A stretch of DNA of 64,000 bases, from assembly GCA_045578725.1 (NCBI GenBank), contig JAZNKS010000028.1:1-64000 (forward strand), in the 5' to 3' direction. Shown here in pieces: positions 8,866 to 16,576 of the stretch. Position 1 is the first letter of the stretch. Every line of letters starts with the position of its first letter. The position numbers and the translations under genes were made by a program. Below the pieces are notes generated by a model. That model did no database searches. It was not told the origin of the DNA and worked only from the letters and a program-made list of their open reading frames with translations. Source of the DNA: Flemingiibacterium sp045578725. GTDB lineage: Bacteria; Bacillota; Clostridia; Oscillospirales; CAG-272.

Positions 8866-9225
8866 TCAGACCTCCATCTCGTCCAGCAGCTTCCGCAGGC
8901 GGGCCGTTTCCTCGGCCGACAGCGGGGATTCCTTCAGAAAAGCCGCGATCAGATCGCCCGCCGCTCCGCAGTACACCCGATTGAGCAAAGCCTCGCGCTC
9001 CTCCTTTGCACAGCTTTCCCGGCTGACCGCCGCCGCATAGGGAGCGGCCAGCGTGCGGTCGATGGCGACCAGGCCCTTTCCCTCCATCCGGGTCAGATAA
9101 GTATAGACCGTATTCTTATTCCAGCCAAGCCTGGGAGCAAGCGCTTGCGTAATCTGCTTCAGCGAAAGGTGGCCGCCGGCCCAGAGCACCTCCAGCACGG
9201 CCCATTCGGAATCGGAACATTTCAT
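8866..9225 (-). CDS. BlaI/MecI/CopY-family transcriptional repressor
   Basis: The 119-residue protein is chosen to start at the ATG 8 nt after AGGAGG; an upstream in-frame TTG at 9231 would sit too close to the SD. The N-terminal winged helix (SDSEWAVLEVLWAGGHLSLKQITQAL, then NKNTVYTYLTRMEGKGLVAIDR) is characteristic of BlaI/MecI. The C-terminal half provides dimerisation. It should repress its own operon through the dyads overlapping its promoter and be relieved by the adjacent M56 protease. Its end is separated from the sensor start by one base. Confidence 0.9.
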   Translation of the reverse strand: MKCSDSEWAVLEVLWAGGHLSLKQITQALAPRLGWNKNTVYTYLTRMEGKGLVAIDRTLAAPYAAAVSRESCAKEEREALLNRVYCGAAGDLIAAFLKESPLSAEETARLRKLLDEMEV

Positions 9226-9238
9226 CGGCAAAACCTCC

Positions 9239-9268
9239 TACAGTTGTTGTATATATCTTACACCTGTA
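9239..9268. promoter_or_regulatory. Tandem BlaI-type operators
   Basis: Two TACA-TGTA dyads are side by side: TACA-GTTGT-TGTA (9239-9251) and TACA-CC-TGTA (9259-9268). The second closely resembles the bla operator core TTACAACTGTAA. They cover the -10 box and the start region, so bound repressor would block transcription. An outer CCTACAG / CTGTAGG pair (9237-9243, 9264-9270) frames both. Confidence 0.8.
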
Positions 9269-9283
9269 GGCCTGTCTTGTCAA
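9255..9283 (-). promoter_or_regulatory. Promoter of the BlaI/BlaR1-type operon
   Basis: On the minus strand TTGACA (9283-9278), a 17-bp spacer and TAAGAT (9260-9255). The -10 box lies within the operator region. Confidence 0.8.
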
Positions 9284-9323
9284 GAGGATTCCGGATCTCT
9301 TTTTGTTACATTTTTGTGAACGC

Positions 9324-9352
9324 TTGACAAGGGCGGCGATTGCTGTTATAAT
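9324..9352 (+). promoter_or_regulatory. SigA-type promoter of the isomerase-reductase pair
   Basis: TTGACA (9324-9329), 17 bp, TATAAT (9347-9352). Confidence 0.85.
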
Positions 9353-9388
9353 TAAAGTACCCTATATTCAGGAAGGAAGGATACCGCT

Positions 9389-10246
9389 ATGGAACTTTCA
9401 ATCAATCCCTCATATGTCATGCGCAAGTACGGCACAGGCGAGCTTCGCGAGCCTCTGGAAGCCTTCCGCCTTTGCCTTGATGCCGGCTTCAAGCTGTTCG
9501 ATCACACGCCGAACACCACGGCTGATGACTGGGAAGCCCGCGCCTATAAGCTGGCCGATGAGCTGGCCGGTCTTGGCGGACAGATCCACCAGACCCACGC
9601 CCCCTATAACCGCTACAAGAAGGAGGATGTGGAACTCTTCACCGAGCGTGTCCGCCGCCAGATCAAGGCCTCGTCCATTGTCGGCGCCAAATATATCGTC
9701 ATTCACGCCGATGAATACCGTTCGCCCGACAAGCCCTTCACACCGGAGGATGCGCTGGAATACATCGTCGGCTACTACCGCCCGCTGGTCGAATACGCCG
9801 CAAGCCTTGGCGTGACAGCCGCCATCGAGAATCTGTTTGAAGACAACTGCGGCCCGAGAAAGGGCGAGCGCTCCCGCTACACCTCCTACGCCGAGGAGGT
9901 TCTGGCCGTTATGGATGCCTTCGCCGAATACAACGCCGGCTGCTGCTGGGATTTCGGTCACGCCCACGTTTCCTACGGCAAGGAGGATATCCACGGCCTT
10001 GAAAAGGTCGCAAGCCGCCTGGTCTGCACCCATGTCCACGACAATTCCCACCACAGCGACCTGCATCAGATCCCCTATGAGGGCGAGATCGACTGGACAG
10101 CCCAGATGAAGTGTCTGCGCGATGCGAACTATCAGGGCAACATCTCGCTGGAGCTGGTTTACGGCCGCTATCCCGATGCGCTGGTGCCGGATATGCTGGC
10201 ATACGCCTACAAGTCGGCCAGCGCCCTGCTCGCAGACGGGCAATGA
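9389..10246 (+). CDS. Sugar phosphate isomerase/epimerase, xylose-isomerase-like TIM barrel
   Basis: The 285-residue protein follows GGAAGGAAGG. The barrel strands carry the usual metal-ligand and active-site positions of the AP-endonuclease-2 / sugar isomerase superfamily: QIHQTHAPYN, YIVIHADEY, AAIENLFEDN, CCWDFGHAHVSYG, CTHVHDNSH and ISLELVYG, giving Glu, Asp/His, His and Glu ligands. It probably isomerises or epimerises a sugar, sugar phosphate or inositol in the cytoplasm. The next gene overlaps its stop by four bases (ATGA), so the two are translated together. The exact substrate cannot be read from sequence. Confidence 0.85.
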   Translation: MELSINPSYVMRKYGTGELREPLEAFRLCLDAGFKLFDHTPNTTADDWEARAYKLADELAGLGGQIHQTHAPYNRYKKEDVELFTERVRRQIKASSIVGAKYIVIHADEYRSPDKPFTPEDALEYIVGYYRPLVEYAASLGVTAAIENLFEDNCGPRKGERSRYTSYAEEVLAVMDAFAEYNAGCCWDFGHAHVSYGKEDIHGLEKVASRLVCTHVHDNSHHSDLHQIPYEGEIDWTAQMKCLRDANYQGNISLELVYGRYPDALVPDMLAYAYKSASALLADGQ

Positions 10247-10824
10247 ATATTCTGATCTTCAACGGATCCCCGCGCCCGGACGGCGGCACAGCCGCACTTA
10301 TCCGGGCGCTTGCCCGTCATCTGCCCGGCGAGCCAACGGTCATCGAAGCTTACCGGTGCGGCATTGCTCCCTGCACCGACTGCCGCTTTTGCCGGGAGCA
10401 GGACGGCTGTGTCATCGATGACGGAATGGATGCCGTTATTGAGGCAATCGACCGGGCGGATATCCTGATTCTCGCCTCGCCGATTTATTTTTCCGAGCTG
10501 ACCGGGCCGCTTCTGTCGCTGATGAGCCGGCTCCAGCCCCTTTTCATGGCACGGCGGCGGGGCATCGAGCCGCTGACGGAAAAGGATCGCCGTGGCGCGC
10601 TCCTTCTCTGCGGCGGTGCACCGGCCTCGCCCGGCAAACCGCCGTTTGCCGGCGCACAGGCCATGGGCCGGCGGCTTCTTCATACAATGGGAGCCGCCGT
10701 CATCGGCACCGTCTGCCTGACGGGAACCGATGCCATGCCCGATGCCATCGACTCCCTTCCGCCCGAAACGGAAGCGGCCATCCGGGCTCTTGCGGTCCTG
10801 CTCACAGCCGGACGGACGGAATAA
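10243..10824 (+). CDS. Flavodoxin-like NAD(P)H-dependent FMN reductase family protein
   Basis: The ATG overlaps the preceding stop. The 193-residue protein has the FMN phosphate-binding start NILIFNGSPRPDGGTAALIRAL, a CTDCRFCREQDGCVIDDGM cysteine segment and ADILILASPIYFSELTGPLLSLMSRL. These are hallmarks of the multimeric flavodoxin / iron-sulfur flavoprotein group. The closely spaced Cys residues could hold an iron-sulfur cluster, as in Isf proteins, though the spacing here (CTDCRFC) is only suggestive. It would transfer electrons from NAD(P)H to an unknown acceptor. A role with the coupled sugar isomerase is not obvious. Confidence 0.8.
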   Translation: MNILIFNGSPRPDGGTAALIRALARHLPGEPTVIEAYRCGIAPCTDCRFCREQDGCVIDDGMDAVIEAIDRADILILASPIYFSELTGPLLSLMSRLQPLFMARRRGIEPLTEKDRRGALLLCGGAPASPGKPPFAGAQAMGRRLLHTMGAAVIGTVCLTGTDAMPDAIDSLPPETEAAIRALAVLLTAGRTE

Positions 10825-10921
10825 TCCGGACATTTTTCGATTTTTTTGCAACCGTTTTCGCCTTGGGGGCACTATCGGTATGAGAGGCCTGAGAGCCGTA
10901 CTGTGAAGGGAGGTCATGCCG

Positions 10922-12493
10922 ATGAGCGGATTTATACCTGAAGGATATCCCGAAAAGCTGTATTATTTCTGTCTGAAAAAGTGCAGCGATCCGCAGGAAG
11001 CGGAAGATCTTTCCTCCGAGATTCTGCTCCATGTGCTTACCGCGCTGAAAAGGGGTGCCGATGTGGAAAATTTCCCGGCCTGGTTCTGGCGCGTCGCGCG
11101 CAACCGCTATGCACGCTGGGCCGGTGTCAGGCACCGGCGCGCACAGCATCTGGCACTTGCTGACATCGCCGATGACGAACCGGCCGACACTTCGGCCATC
11201 GACGAAGACCTGCTTCAGCGTGAGGACATTCGCCTGCTCCGACGGGAGCTGGCGTTCATTGCCGCCGAATATCGCGAGATTCTGCTGGCCTATTATGTGG
11301 ATGACCGGAGCATACGAGACATCGCAGCCGCCTCTCATACGCCGGAGGGAACCGTCAAAGCCAGACTGTTCCGCGCCCGGAATTCATTGAAAGAAGGTAT
11401 GAATATGGCAAGAGAATTCGGTATTCGCAGCTACAAGCCCGAGGAGGTTCACTTCGCCGCCAGCGGCAGTCAGCCGAGCGGTCTGCCATGGCGGGCGGTC
11501 AATCGGAAGATTCCGAACAACATCCTGCTCGCCGCCTCGGACAATCCGTCCACAGCCGAGGAGCTGGCCATTGAGCTTGGCATCGCCCTGCCCTATATGG
11601 AGGAGGAAATCGATCTGCTGGAAAAAGCAACGCTTCTCAAAAAAACGGGCGAAAAATACGTCACCAACTTCTATATTTTCAGCCGGGAGTGTCAGACGGG
11701 AATCTATCGCATCCTGCGCGATTCTTCCGCCTGCCGGAGTGAAGCCATCGGGCAGATCACGTCCGATTCGGTTCCCGCCGTCCGACACCTCGGAATTGTA
11801 CCCGAAAGCATGAGCGATGCCGATCTTCACTGGCGTCTGATGCTGGATCTGACCGATCATATGTGTCAGACGCTGAAGGGATATGACATCCGCTGGCCGC
11901 TGGAGCGGGCCGACAAGCGGGAAACCTGGGGCTTTGTCGGCTATGAATCCTGTCAGCTGCCGGAAACAATTCATATGAGCCACAACGGCTGCGGTACAGA
12001 ACGCGAAATACTCTGGACCTATCGGATTTGCGACTACGATCTCGCCCGGTTTGCGGACAGGCTTTGGAGCGATCATACCGCCCTGCTGGCCGATCTTCTG
12101 CGAAATGATCGCCGGATCAATTCTCTGTCCGAGCCGGAGAAGAGCTTGTGGCTGCCGCTGGACGGGCGCTGTGCGCACGCTGATGAAGAAGGCCGTGTCC
12201 TGCCGGATATTCTGGTCTTCCATGCGGGTGATTCGGGGAAGCTGCATGAGATTTTCGAGGGTCATCCGCTGTACGCCGAAACGCAGAGCCGCATTCAGGC
12301 ATCCTTTGATGCTATTGTGGAGCTTCTGCGGCAAAACAGCTGTGAGGTTCTGCACAAGCAGCTCACTTACTGCGCATCCATGGAGATTCTGGCCATCCGC
12401 ATGATGACATTACACGATCTTGTCGCTTCCGGCCGCCTGATTGTTCCCGAAAATCCCAAGGACAGCGCCGTCACCATGGCTCTCTATCTGTAA
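10922..12493 (+). CDS. ECF-type sigma factor fused to a large C-terminal domain
   Basis: Start chosen at the ATG 8 nt after GGGAGG; an ATG two codons earlier is too close. Residues 1-165 form an ECF-type sigma factor: region 2 (DPQEAEDLSSEILLHVLTAL, then FPAWFWRVARNRYARW) and region 4 (IAAEYREILLAYYVDDRSIRDIAA...TPEGTVKARLFRARNSL). Residues ~195-245 look like a winged helix (ILLAASDNPSTAEELAIELG, LEKATLLKKTGEKYVTN). About 280 further residues have no domain I recognise. ECF factors are usually near 170-200 residues, so this 523-residue protein is about three times the usual size. No anti-sigma gene is adjacent; the extension may control activity. Confidence 0.8.
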   Translation: MSGFIPEGYPEKLYYFCLKKCSDPQEAEDLSSEILLHVLTALKRGADVENFPAWFWRVARNRYARWAGVRHRRAQHLALADIADDEPADTSAIDEDLLQREDIRLLRRELAFIAAEYREILLAYYVDDRSIRDIAAASHTPEGTVKARLFRARNSLKEGMNMAREFGIRSYKPEEVHFAASGSQPSGLPWRAVNRKIPNNILLAASDNPSTAEELAIELGIALPYMEEEIDLLEKATLLKKTGEKYVTNFYIFSRECQTGIYRILRDSSACRSEAIGQITSDSVPAVRHLGIVPESMSDADLHWRLMLDLTDHMCQTLKGYDIRWPLERADKRETWGFVGYESCQLPETIHMSHNGCGTEREILWTYRICDYDLARFADRLWSDHTALLADLLRNDRRINSLSEPEKSLWLPLDGRCAHADEEGRVLPDILVFHAGDSGKLHEIFEGHPLYAETQSRIQASFDAIVELLRQNSCEVLHKQLTYCASMEILAIRMMTLHDLVASGRLIVPENPKDSAVTMALYL

Positions 12494-12563
12494 GGGCAGA
12501 CGTGCTCTCCCTTCCGGTTTAACTTTCAGGACATGTTTCCCGAAAAGATGGCATATTTCATTA

Positions 12564-12592
12564 TTTACAGAACGGTTTGTCTGTGGTATAAT
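12564..12592 (+). promoter_or_regulatory. SigA-type promoter
   Basis: TTTACA (12564-12569), 17 bp, TATAAT (12587-12592), 32 bp before the alpha/beta hydrolase start. Confidence 0.75.
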
Positions 12593-12624
12593 AAAGGTAA
12601 TCTTTTCCGAAAAGGAGAGTCGCA

Positions 12625-13749
12625 ATGAATAAATACTCCTCCCTCCGCTTTGCAAAAGCCCCCTATGACCGGAGCGATTACCCGCTTGGCTGGCGGCCCG
12701 GCATGAGTGCCGACGAGCGCCGTGCCTGGACGGATTCGCTGAAGGCAAAAATCACCGAGCTGATGGCCTTTCCCGAAACAATGTACGAGATGCCGGTTGT
12801 CAATCGGCTGGTATCAAAGGACCGCGGCTTCTATACCGTCGAGAAATACGAAATCAGCCCCGAGCCGGATCTGTGGATGACCTTCCTCCTGCTCACGCCC
12901 AAGAATGCTTCACCCGAGGCTAAAACGCCGGCCGTTCTCTGCACCCCCGGCACCACCTGGACCAAGGAAGCGCTGGCCGGTGAGGATTTCTGGGATCTGT
13001 CCTATGAGCCCGCCCAGCCGAGAACCGGTATCGGTCATCGCTATTACTATGCCAACGCGATGGCACGCCATTATGTTCAGCGCGGCTTCACGGCGCTGGC
13101 CTGTGAGGATCTCTGTGTCGGCGAGCACGGTGATGTGCTGGATCCCCATCAGGTGGAAAAGCTGCTGATCGGTCAGGGCCGCTCCATGATGGGTGTCACC
13201 GTCGAGCTGCGGCTTGCCATGATGAAATGGCTGAAGACCCGCCCGTGGGTTGACCGCGACAAGCTGGCGGTCAGCGGCCACTCGCTCGGAGTGGATTCTC
13301 TCATGCACCTCTGCATTCTGGACGAGGAGATCAAGGCCTTTGTTTACAACGATTACATCTGCGACTGGCAGGAGCGGATGAGCTGCTGCACGCCGCCCGA
13401 AAATGTCCCGACCGTTCCGTGGCATATGTACGGCGGGATGTGGAAATGGTACACCTATCCGGATCTCCTGGCCGCCTTCGCGCCGAGAAAGCTTTTCATC
13501 ACCGAGGGAGGCCCCACCTCCTATCTGCTCCGGCTGAAGGAAGCCTATACAGAGCTTGGTGCCGCCGATCACTTCCGTTATGACTATTATCCGGATTACG
13601 CGGATCCCGCAAACCGCCTCCATGACGGGGAGGAGCTGGCCAAGGGAACCACAAGCGATGCGTATCTGGAATACTGCAACGTGGTTGCCGCCAAGCATTT
13701 CTTCAAGTTTGAAACAGCCGCCCCGTGGCTCGAGGATGCGCTGAAATAA
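12625..13749 (+). CDS. Alpha/beta hydrolase, dienelactone-hydrolase / acetyl-xylan-esterase type
   Basis: The 374-residue protein follows AAGGAG. After an N-terminal cap-like region it shows the core strand TPAVLCTPGTTWTKEAL, the nucleophile elbow VSGHSLG (Ser220 in GHSLG), a later acidic position, and H in ADPANRLHDGEELAKG or VAAKHF as candidate base. There is no signal sequence. Large cytoplasmic hydrolases of this kind often remove acetyl or other ester groups from imported oligosaccharides; that role fits the carbohydrate context but is inferred. It is monocistronic, with its own promoter and a terminator after it. Confidence 0.8.
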   Translation: MNKYSSLRFAKAPYDRSDYPLGWRPGMSADERRAWTDSLKAKITELMAFPETMYEMPVVNRLVSKDRGFYTVEKYEISPEPDLWMTFLLLTPKNASPEAKTPAVLCTPGTTWTKEALAGEDFWDLSYEPAQPRTGIGHRYYYANAMARHYVQRGFTALACEDLCVGEHGDVLDPHQVEKLLIGQGRSMMGVTVELRLAMMKWLKTRPWVDRDKLAVSGHSLGVDSLMHLCILDEEIKAFVYNDYICDWQERMSCCTPPENVPTVPWHMYGGMWKWYTYPDLLAAFAPRKLFITEGGPTSYLLRLKEAYTELGAADHFRYDYYPDYADPANRLHDGEELAKGTTSDAYLEYCNVVAAKHFFKFETAAPWLEDALK

Positions 13750-13755
13750 CCTTTT

Positions 13756-13785
13756 TTCCGGGGGCTTCGGCTCCCGGAATTTTCG
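13756..13785 (+). terminator. Terminator after the alpha/beta hydrolase
   Basis: The stem TTCCGGG..GC / GC.CCCGGAA has a stable TTCG loop and is followed by TTTT. Confidence 0.8.
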
Positions 13786-13817
13786 TAAAAATGTGCGAAG
13801 TTTTTTTCAAAAAGGTA

Positions 13818-13846
13818 TTGACAAAAGCGGGATATTATGATATAAT
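13818..13846 (+). promoter_or_regulatory. Promoter of the rplJ-rplL operon
   Basis: TTGACA (13818-13823), 17 bp, TATAAT (13841-13846). A ~190-nt leader follows. Confidence 0.9.
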
Positions 13847-13857
13847 ATCAAGCGTTG

Positions 13858-14030
13858 AGTCCTAAGACCACAGGTTAGAGAGCCGCAAGGCCCTCCGCAA
13901 AAGAGCAATCCACCCTGTCGAGGATGATTTTTACAAAAGAATAACCGCGTCCGCTTGACGGCGTGTGTGCCATATTTTGTAGAATCTTTCTTCGAGCCTT
14001 GGGCTTAGACGAAGGATTTTTTATTTTTCA
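13858..14030 (+). promoter_or_regulatory. Ribosomal protein L10 leader with attenuator hairpin
   Basis: The leader contains the conserved L10-binding elements CCTAAGACCACAGGTTAGAG and CCCTGTCGAGGATGATTT, as in Firmicute L10 leaders. Near its end an imperfect stem (CTTCGAGCC / GGCTTAGACGAAG) is followed by TTTTTTATTTTT at 14018-14029 and acts as the likely terminator. Excess L10 (or the L10-L12 complex) binding the leader would favour termination and lower expression of both downstream genes. This is established for the family and inferred here from sequence. Confidence 0.85.
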
Positions 14031-14044
14031 TGGAGGTGAAATTT

Positions 14045-14569
14045 ATGCCTAGTGAGAAGATTTTACTCCAGAAGCAGCAGGCAGTTGCTGAGCTGACCGA
14101 CAAGATCAAGGCCGCTCAGGCAGGTGTTATCGTCAACTATTCCGGTATCACCGTTGCTGACGACACCGCACTCCGCGCAGCCCTTCGCAAGGCAGGCGTT
14201 GAGTACACCGTTCTCAAGAACCGTATGATCGGCCGCGCTTGTGACAATGTTGGTTACGGCGAACTGAACAAGGTTCTCGAAGGCATGACTGCTATCGCAA
14301 TCAGCACGGAGGATCCGGTTGCACCGGCGAAGATTCTGAAGGAATACGCCGATAAGATCGAAACCTTTGAGCTGAAGGGCGGCTTCGTTGACGGAGGCGT
14401 TCTCGACAAAGCAGGCGTAGAAGCTCTGGCCGCTATCCCGCCGAAGCCCATGCTCGTCGGCAAGATGCTCGGCTCGCTTCAGAAATCGCTCTACGGTCTG
14501 GCCTATGTACTTCAGGCAAAGATCGACAAGGAAAACGGCGGCGCCGAAGAGGCTCCTGCCGAAGCGTAA
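14045..14569 (+). CDS. rplJ: 50S ribosomal protein L10
   Basis: The 174-residue protein starts at the ATG behind GGAGGTG; a frame five codons longer would swallow the SD. MPSEKILLQKQQAVAELTDKI, IVNYSGITVADDTALR, YTVLKNRMIGRA and EGMTAIAISTEDPVAPAKIL are typical of bacterial L10. It anchors the L7/L12 stalk on the large subunit through its C-terminal helix. The protein also regulates its own operon via the leader directly upstream. The Gly/Glu/Ala-rich tail (NGGAEEAPAEA) is ordinary. Confidence 0.97.
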   Translation: MPSEKILLQKQQAVAELTDKIKAAQAGVIVNYSGITVADDTALRAALRKAGVEYTVLKNRMIGRACDNVGYGELNKVLEGMTAIAISTEDPVAPAKILKEYADKIETFELKGGFVDGGVLDKAGVEALAAIPPKPMLVGKMLGSLQKSLYGLAYVLQAKIDKENGGAEEAPAEA

Positions 14570-14613
14570 AATTTTACGCGACACACTAAATTATTATTTG
14601 GAGGTATTTTAAC

Positions 14614-14988
14614 ATGGCTACCGAAAAGACTACTGCTATTCTTGAAGAAATCAAGGCTCTTACCATTCTCGAACTTGCTGACCTCGTAAAGGCTCTGGAA
14701 GAGGAGTTCGGCGTATCCGCTGCTCCTGTTGCCGTTGCCGGCGCTGCTGTTGCAGCTGCTCCTGCTGAGGAAGAGAAGACCGAATTCGACGTTGTCCTGA
14801 AGTCCGCTGGCGCAAACAAGCTGGCTGTCATCAAGGTTGTCCGCGAAGTAACCGGTCTGGGCCTGAAGGATGCGAAGGACCTCGTAGAGGGCGCTCCCAA
14901 GACCCTGAAGGAAGGCGCTTCCAAGGAAGATGCCGAGGCTCTCAAGGCAAAGCTTGCAGAGGCTGGCGCAGAAATCGAAATCAAATAA
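14614..14988 (+). CDS. rplL: 50S ribosomal protein L7/L12
   Basis: The 124-residue protein has the N-terminal dimerisation region (ILELADLVKALEEEFGVSAA), an Ala-rich hinge (AVAGAAVAAAPAEEEKTEF) and the conserved factor-binding C-terminal domain (KLAVIKVVREVTGLGLKDAKDLVEGAPKTLKEG). It forms the flexible stalk that recruits translation GTPases. SD GGAGG; the gap to rplJ is 44 bp, and a strong terminator follows. Confidence 0.98.
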   Translation: MATEKTTAILEEIKALTILELADLVKALEEEFGVSAAPVAVAGAAVAAAPAEEEKTEFDVVLKSAGANKLAVIKVVREVTGLGLKDAKDLVEGAPKTLKEGASKEDAEALKAKLAEAGAEIEIK

Positions 14989-15006
14989 GTTTGGTTTCAA
15001 ACATAG

Positions 15007-15040
15007 AATCCGTTTCCTCCGGGAAACGGATTTTTTTTGC
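15007..15040 (+). terminator. Terminator of rplJ-rplL
   Basis: AATCCGTTTC-CTCC-GGGAAACGGATT is followed by eight T residues. Confidence 0.95.
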
Positions 15041-15050
15041 TTCATCCCTA

Positions 15051-15079
15051 TTGCCAAACGGTGCAATCTGTAGTATAAT
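15051..15079 (+). promoter_or_regulatory. Promoter of a candidate small RNA
   Basis: TTGCCA (15051-15056), 17 bp, TATAAT (15074-15079). Transcription would begin near 15086, in GGGG. Confidence 0.7.
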
Positions 15080-15085
15080 AGAGGG

Positions 15086-15194
15086 GAGGCTGAGCCGGCT
15101 GGATGCCGGTATTTTGCGCACGGAGTTCCGCGGCGTATGATAAAAAGTCTCCTGTTGTGGGTTCGATTCCCATCACTCGGCTTCGGCCGTTTTT
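15086..15194 (+). ncRNA. Candidate structured small RNA of about 110 nt with a tRNA-like T-arm
   Basis: The segment lies between a good promoter and a UUCG-loop terminator (CGGC-TTCG-GCCG plus T-run, 15178-15194). AGGCTGAG near the 5' end pairs with CTCGGCTT near the 3' end (8 bp with two wobbles). Inside are CCGGC-TGGAT-GCCGG, a hairpin around CGGA-GT-TCCG, and GTGGG-TTCGATT-CCCAT, which matches a tRNA T-arm. There is no anticodon arm and no CCA, so it is not a normal tRNA. It matches neither tmRNA, SRP RNA, 6S RNA nor RNase P RNA by the motifs I know. Alternatively it is an untranslated leader of the SPFH gene. Positions 15195-15441 carry only a CTTCC-TTCG-GGAAG hairpin and no gene. Confidence 0.45.
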
Positions 15195-15441
15195 CTGGAT
15201 GAAAAACACACATGATCAAGCTTCCTTCGGGAAGCGCAAAAAAAAGGCACTTGTCCGGCCGCCCAAGGCTCGTCCGACGGCGGCAGTATACCGTCTGCCC
15301 TGCCCCATCCCGGATACCGCACGCTGCCCGTCCGGCCAGAGTCCATGACTTCCGCCGGCCGTCACACGTGCTCAACGGATCGGCCGCAGCCGGTGTACGG
15401 ACAGTGCCCGAAAAATCTCCTTCATGAAAGGTTAAGATACA

Positions 15442-16536
15442 ATGAAAACGATTATCCACGAAAACGAGCGCGGCCTCCTCTTCCGGGATGGCCGTCTGGA
15501 AAAGCTGCTCCTTCCCGGCTCCTATCACACCTTCGGCGGCCGCTTTGTTGAGCTGCTTCCCATCGCCGGAAAGCTGTCCTCCGAGCTTTGCCCGCTGGAT
15601 ACCCTTCTGCAGAACCGCGACATCGCCAAATGCACCGTGAGTGTCGCCGTAGCGGACGGTCACCGGGTTCTCCATTATGTTGACGGCAATTTTTCCGAGC
15701 TTCTCCTGCCCGGCAAATACGCCTTCTGGACGGTATCCCAGGAGCACACCTTCACCGATATCGACATCGCATCGCCAGAGATTACCGATCTTCCGCCGGC
15801 GGTACTCGCCGCCCTGCCCGAGGAGGCTGTCATGCGGATTACGGTCCTTGACTGGCAATGTGCCCGGCTCTATTATGACCGCAGGCTGGTCCGCGTGCTG
15901 GAGGGCGGCATCTATTTCTTCTGGCGCGGCTCCTGCGACATCGCGGCCGAATATGTGGATCTGCGGCTGACCCAGCTGCTGATCACCGGTCAGGAGCTTC
16001 TCACCTCGGACAAGGTCGCCCTGCGGATCAGCTTCGTCTGCCATTACCGCATCACGGATCCTGTGAAGATCGACCGGGAAATCGACGATTTCCGGGAACA
16101 GCTCCATACCGCCGCCCAGCTGGCTATGCGCGATTATGTCGGCCATCGCACGCTGGATGAGATTTTGGAAAAGAAGGAGGAGCTGTCCGCCTTCGTATCC
16201 GAACGACTCTCAGCCAAGGCCTCCGAGCTTTATATCGCCGTCAGTGATGCCGGCGTGCGGGATATCATCCTGCCCGGCGATGTGCGGGAGATCATGAACA
16301 CCGTGCTTCTGGCCGAAAAGAATGCGCCGGGCAATGTCATCACCCGCCGCGAGGAGGTCGCCTCCACCCGTTCCCTGCTGAATACCGCACGGCTGATGGA
16401 TGAAAACAAGACCCTCTACCGGCTCAAGGAGATGGAAACCATCGAGCGGATCTGCGAGCAGGTCGGAAACATCCAGTTGAACGGTAGCGGCGATCTTCTG
16501 GAGCAGCTGAGCGCACTTCTCGGCAAAAAGGAATAA
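15442..16536 (+). CDS. SPFH / Band 7 (slipin-like) protein
   Basis: The 364-residue protein shows two related N-terminal beta repeats (GLLFRDGRLEKLLLPGSYHTF and HRVLHYVDGNFSELLLPGKYAFW). Its Band 7 core includes VDLRLTQLLITGQELLTSDKVALRISFVCHYRITDPVK, and an Ala/Glu-rich helical region follows (TLDEILEKKEELSAFVSERLSAKA). Slipins normally form membrane-associated oligomers, but no membrane segment is evident here, so it is probably a soluble or peripheral member. SD AAAGG. It lies alone between a possible small RNA and a convergent terminator. The biological role of bacterial slipins is not well defined. Confidence 0.85.
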   Translation: MKTIIHENERGLLFRDGRLEKLLLPGSYHTFGGRFVELLPIAGKLSSELCPLDTLLQNRDIAKCTVSVAVADGHRVLHYVDGNFSELLLPGKYAFWTVSQEHTFTDIDIASPEITDLPPAVLAALPEEAVMRITVLDWQCARLYYDRRLVRVLEGGIYFFWRGSCDIAAEYVDLRLTQLLITGQELLTSDKVALRISFVCHYRITDPVKIDREIDDFREQLHTAAQLAMRDYVGHRTLDEILEKKEELSAFVSERLSAKASELYIAVSDAGVRDIILPGDVREIMNTVLLAEKNAPGNVITRREEVASTRSLLNTARLMDENKTLYRLKEMETIERICEQVGNIQLNGSGDLLEQLSALLGKKE

Positions 16537-16574
16537 GAAGAACGGCTTCCGCCAAAATCGGAAGCCGTTCTTTC
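16537..16574. terminator. Bidirectional terminator between convergent genes
   Basis: AAGAACGGCTTCCG / CGGAAGCCGTTCTT forms a 14-bp stem with an A-run on one side and a T-run on the other. Confidence 0.92.
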
Positions 16575-16576
16575 AA

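Noticed and set aside
6834..9283. A beta-lactam resistance locus
   Set aside because: Only the regulatory pair is present. No beta-lactamase or penicillin-binding protein gene lies nearby, and the sensor lacks a penicillin-binding motif.
15086..15194. A normal tRNA or selenocysteine tRNA gene
   Set aside because: The T-arm is good and the end stem has 8 bp, but no anticodon arm with a usable anticodon can be formed, two extra bases separate the T-arm from the acceptor strand, and no CCA follows.
15103..15348. An 81-codon plus-strand frame over the candidate small RNA
   Set aside because: It has no SD, crosses the terminator at 15178-15194 and reads as noncoding composition.
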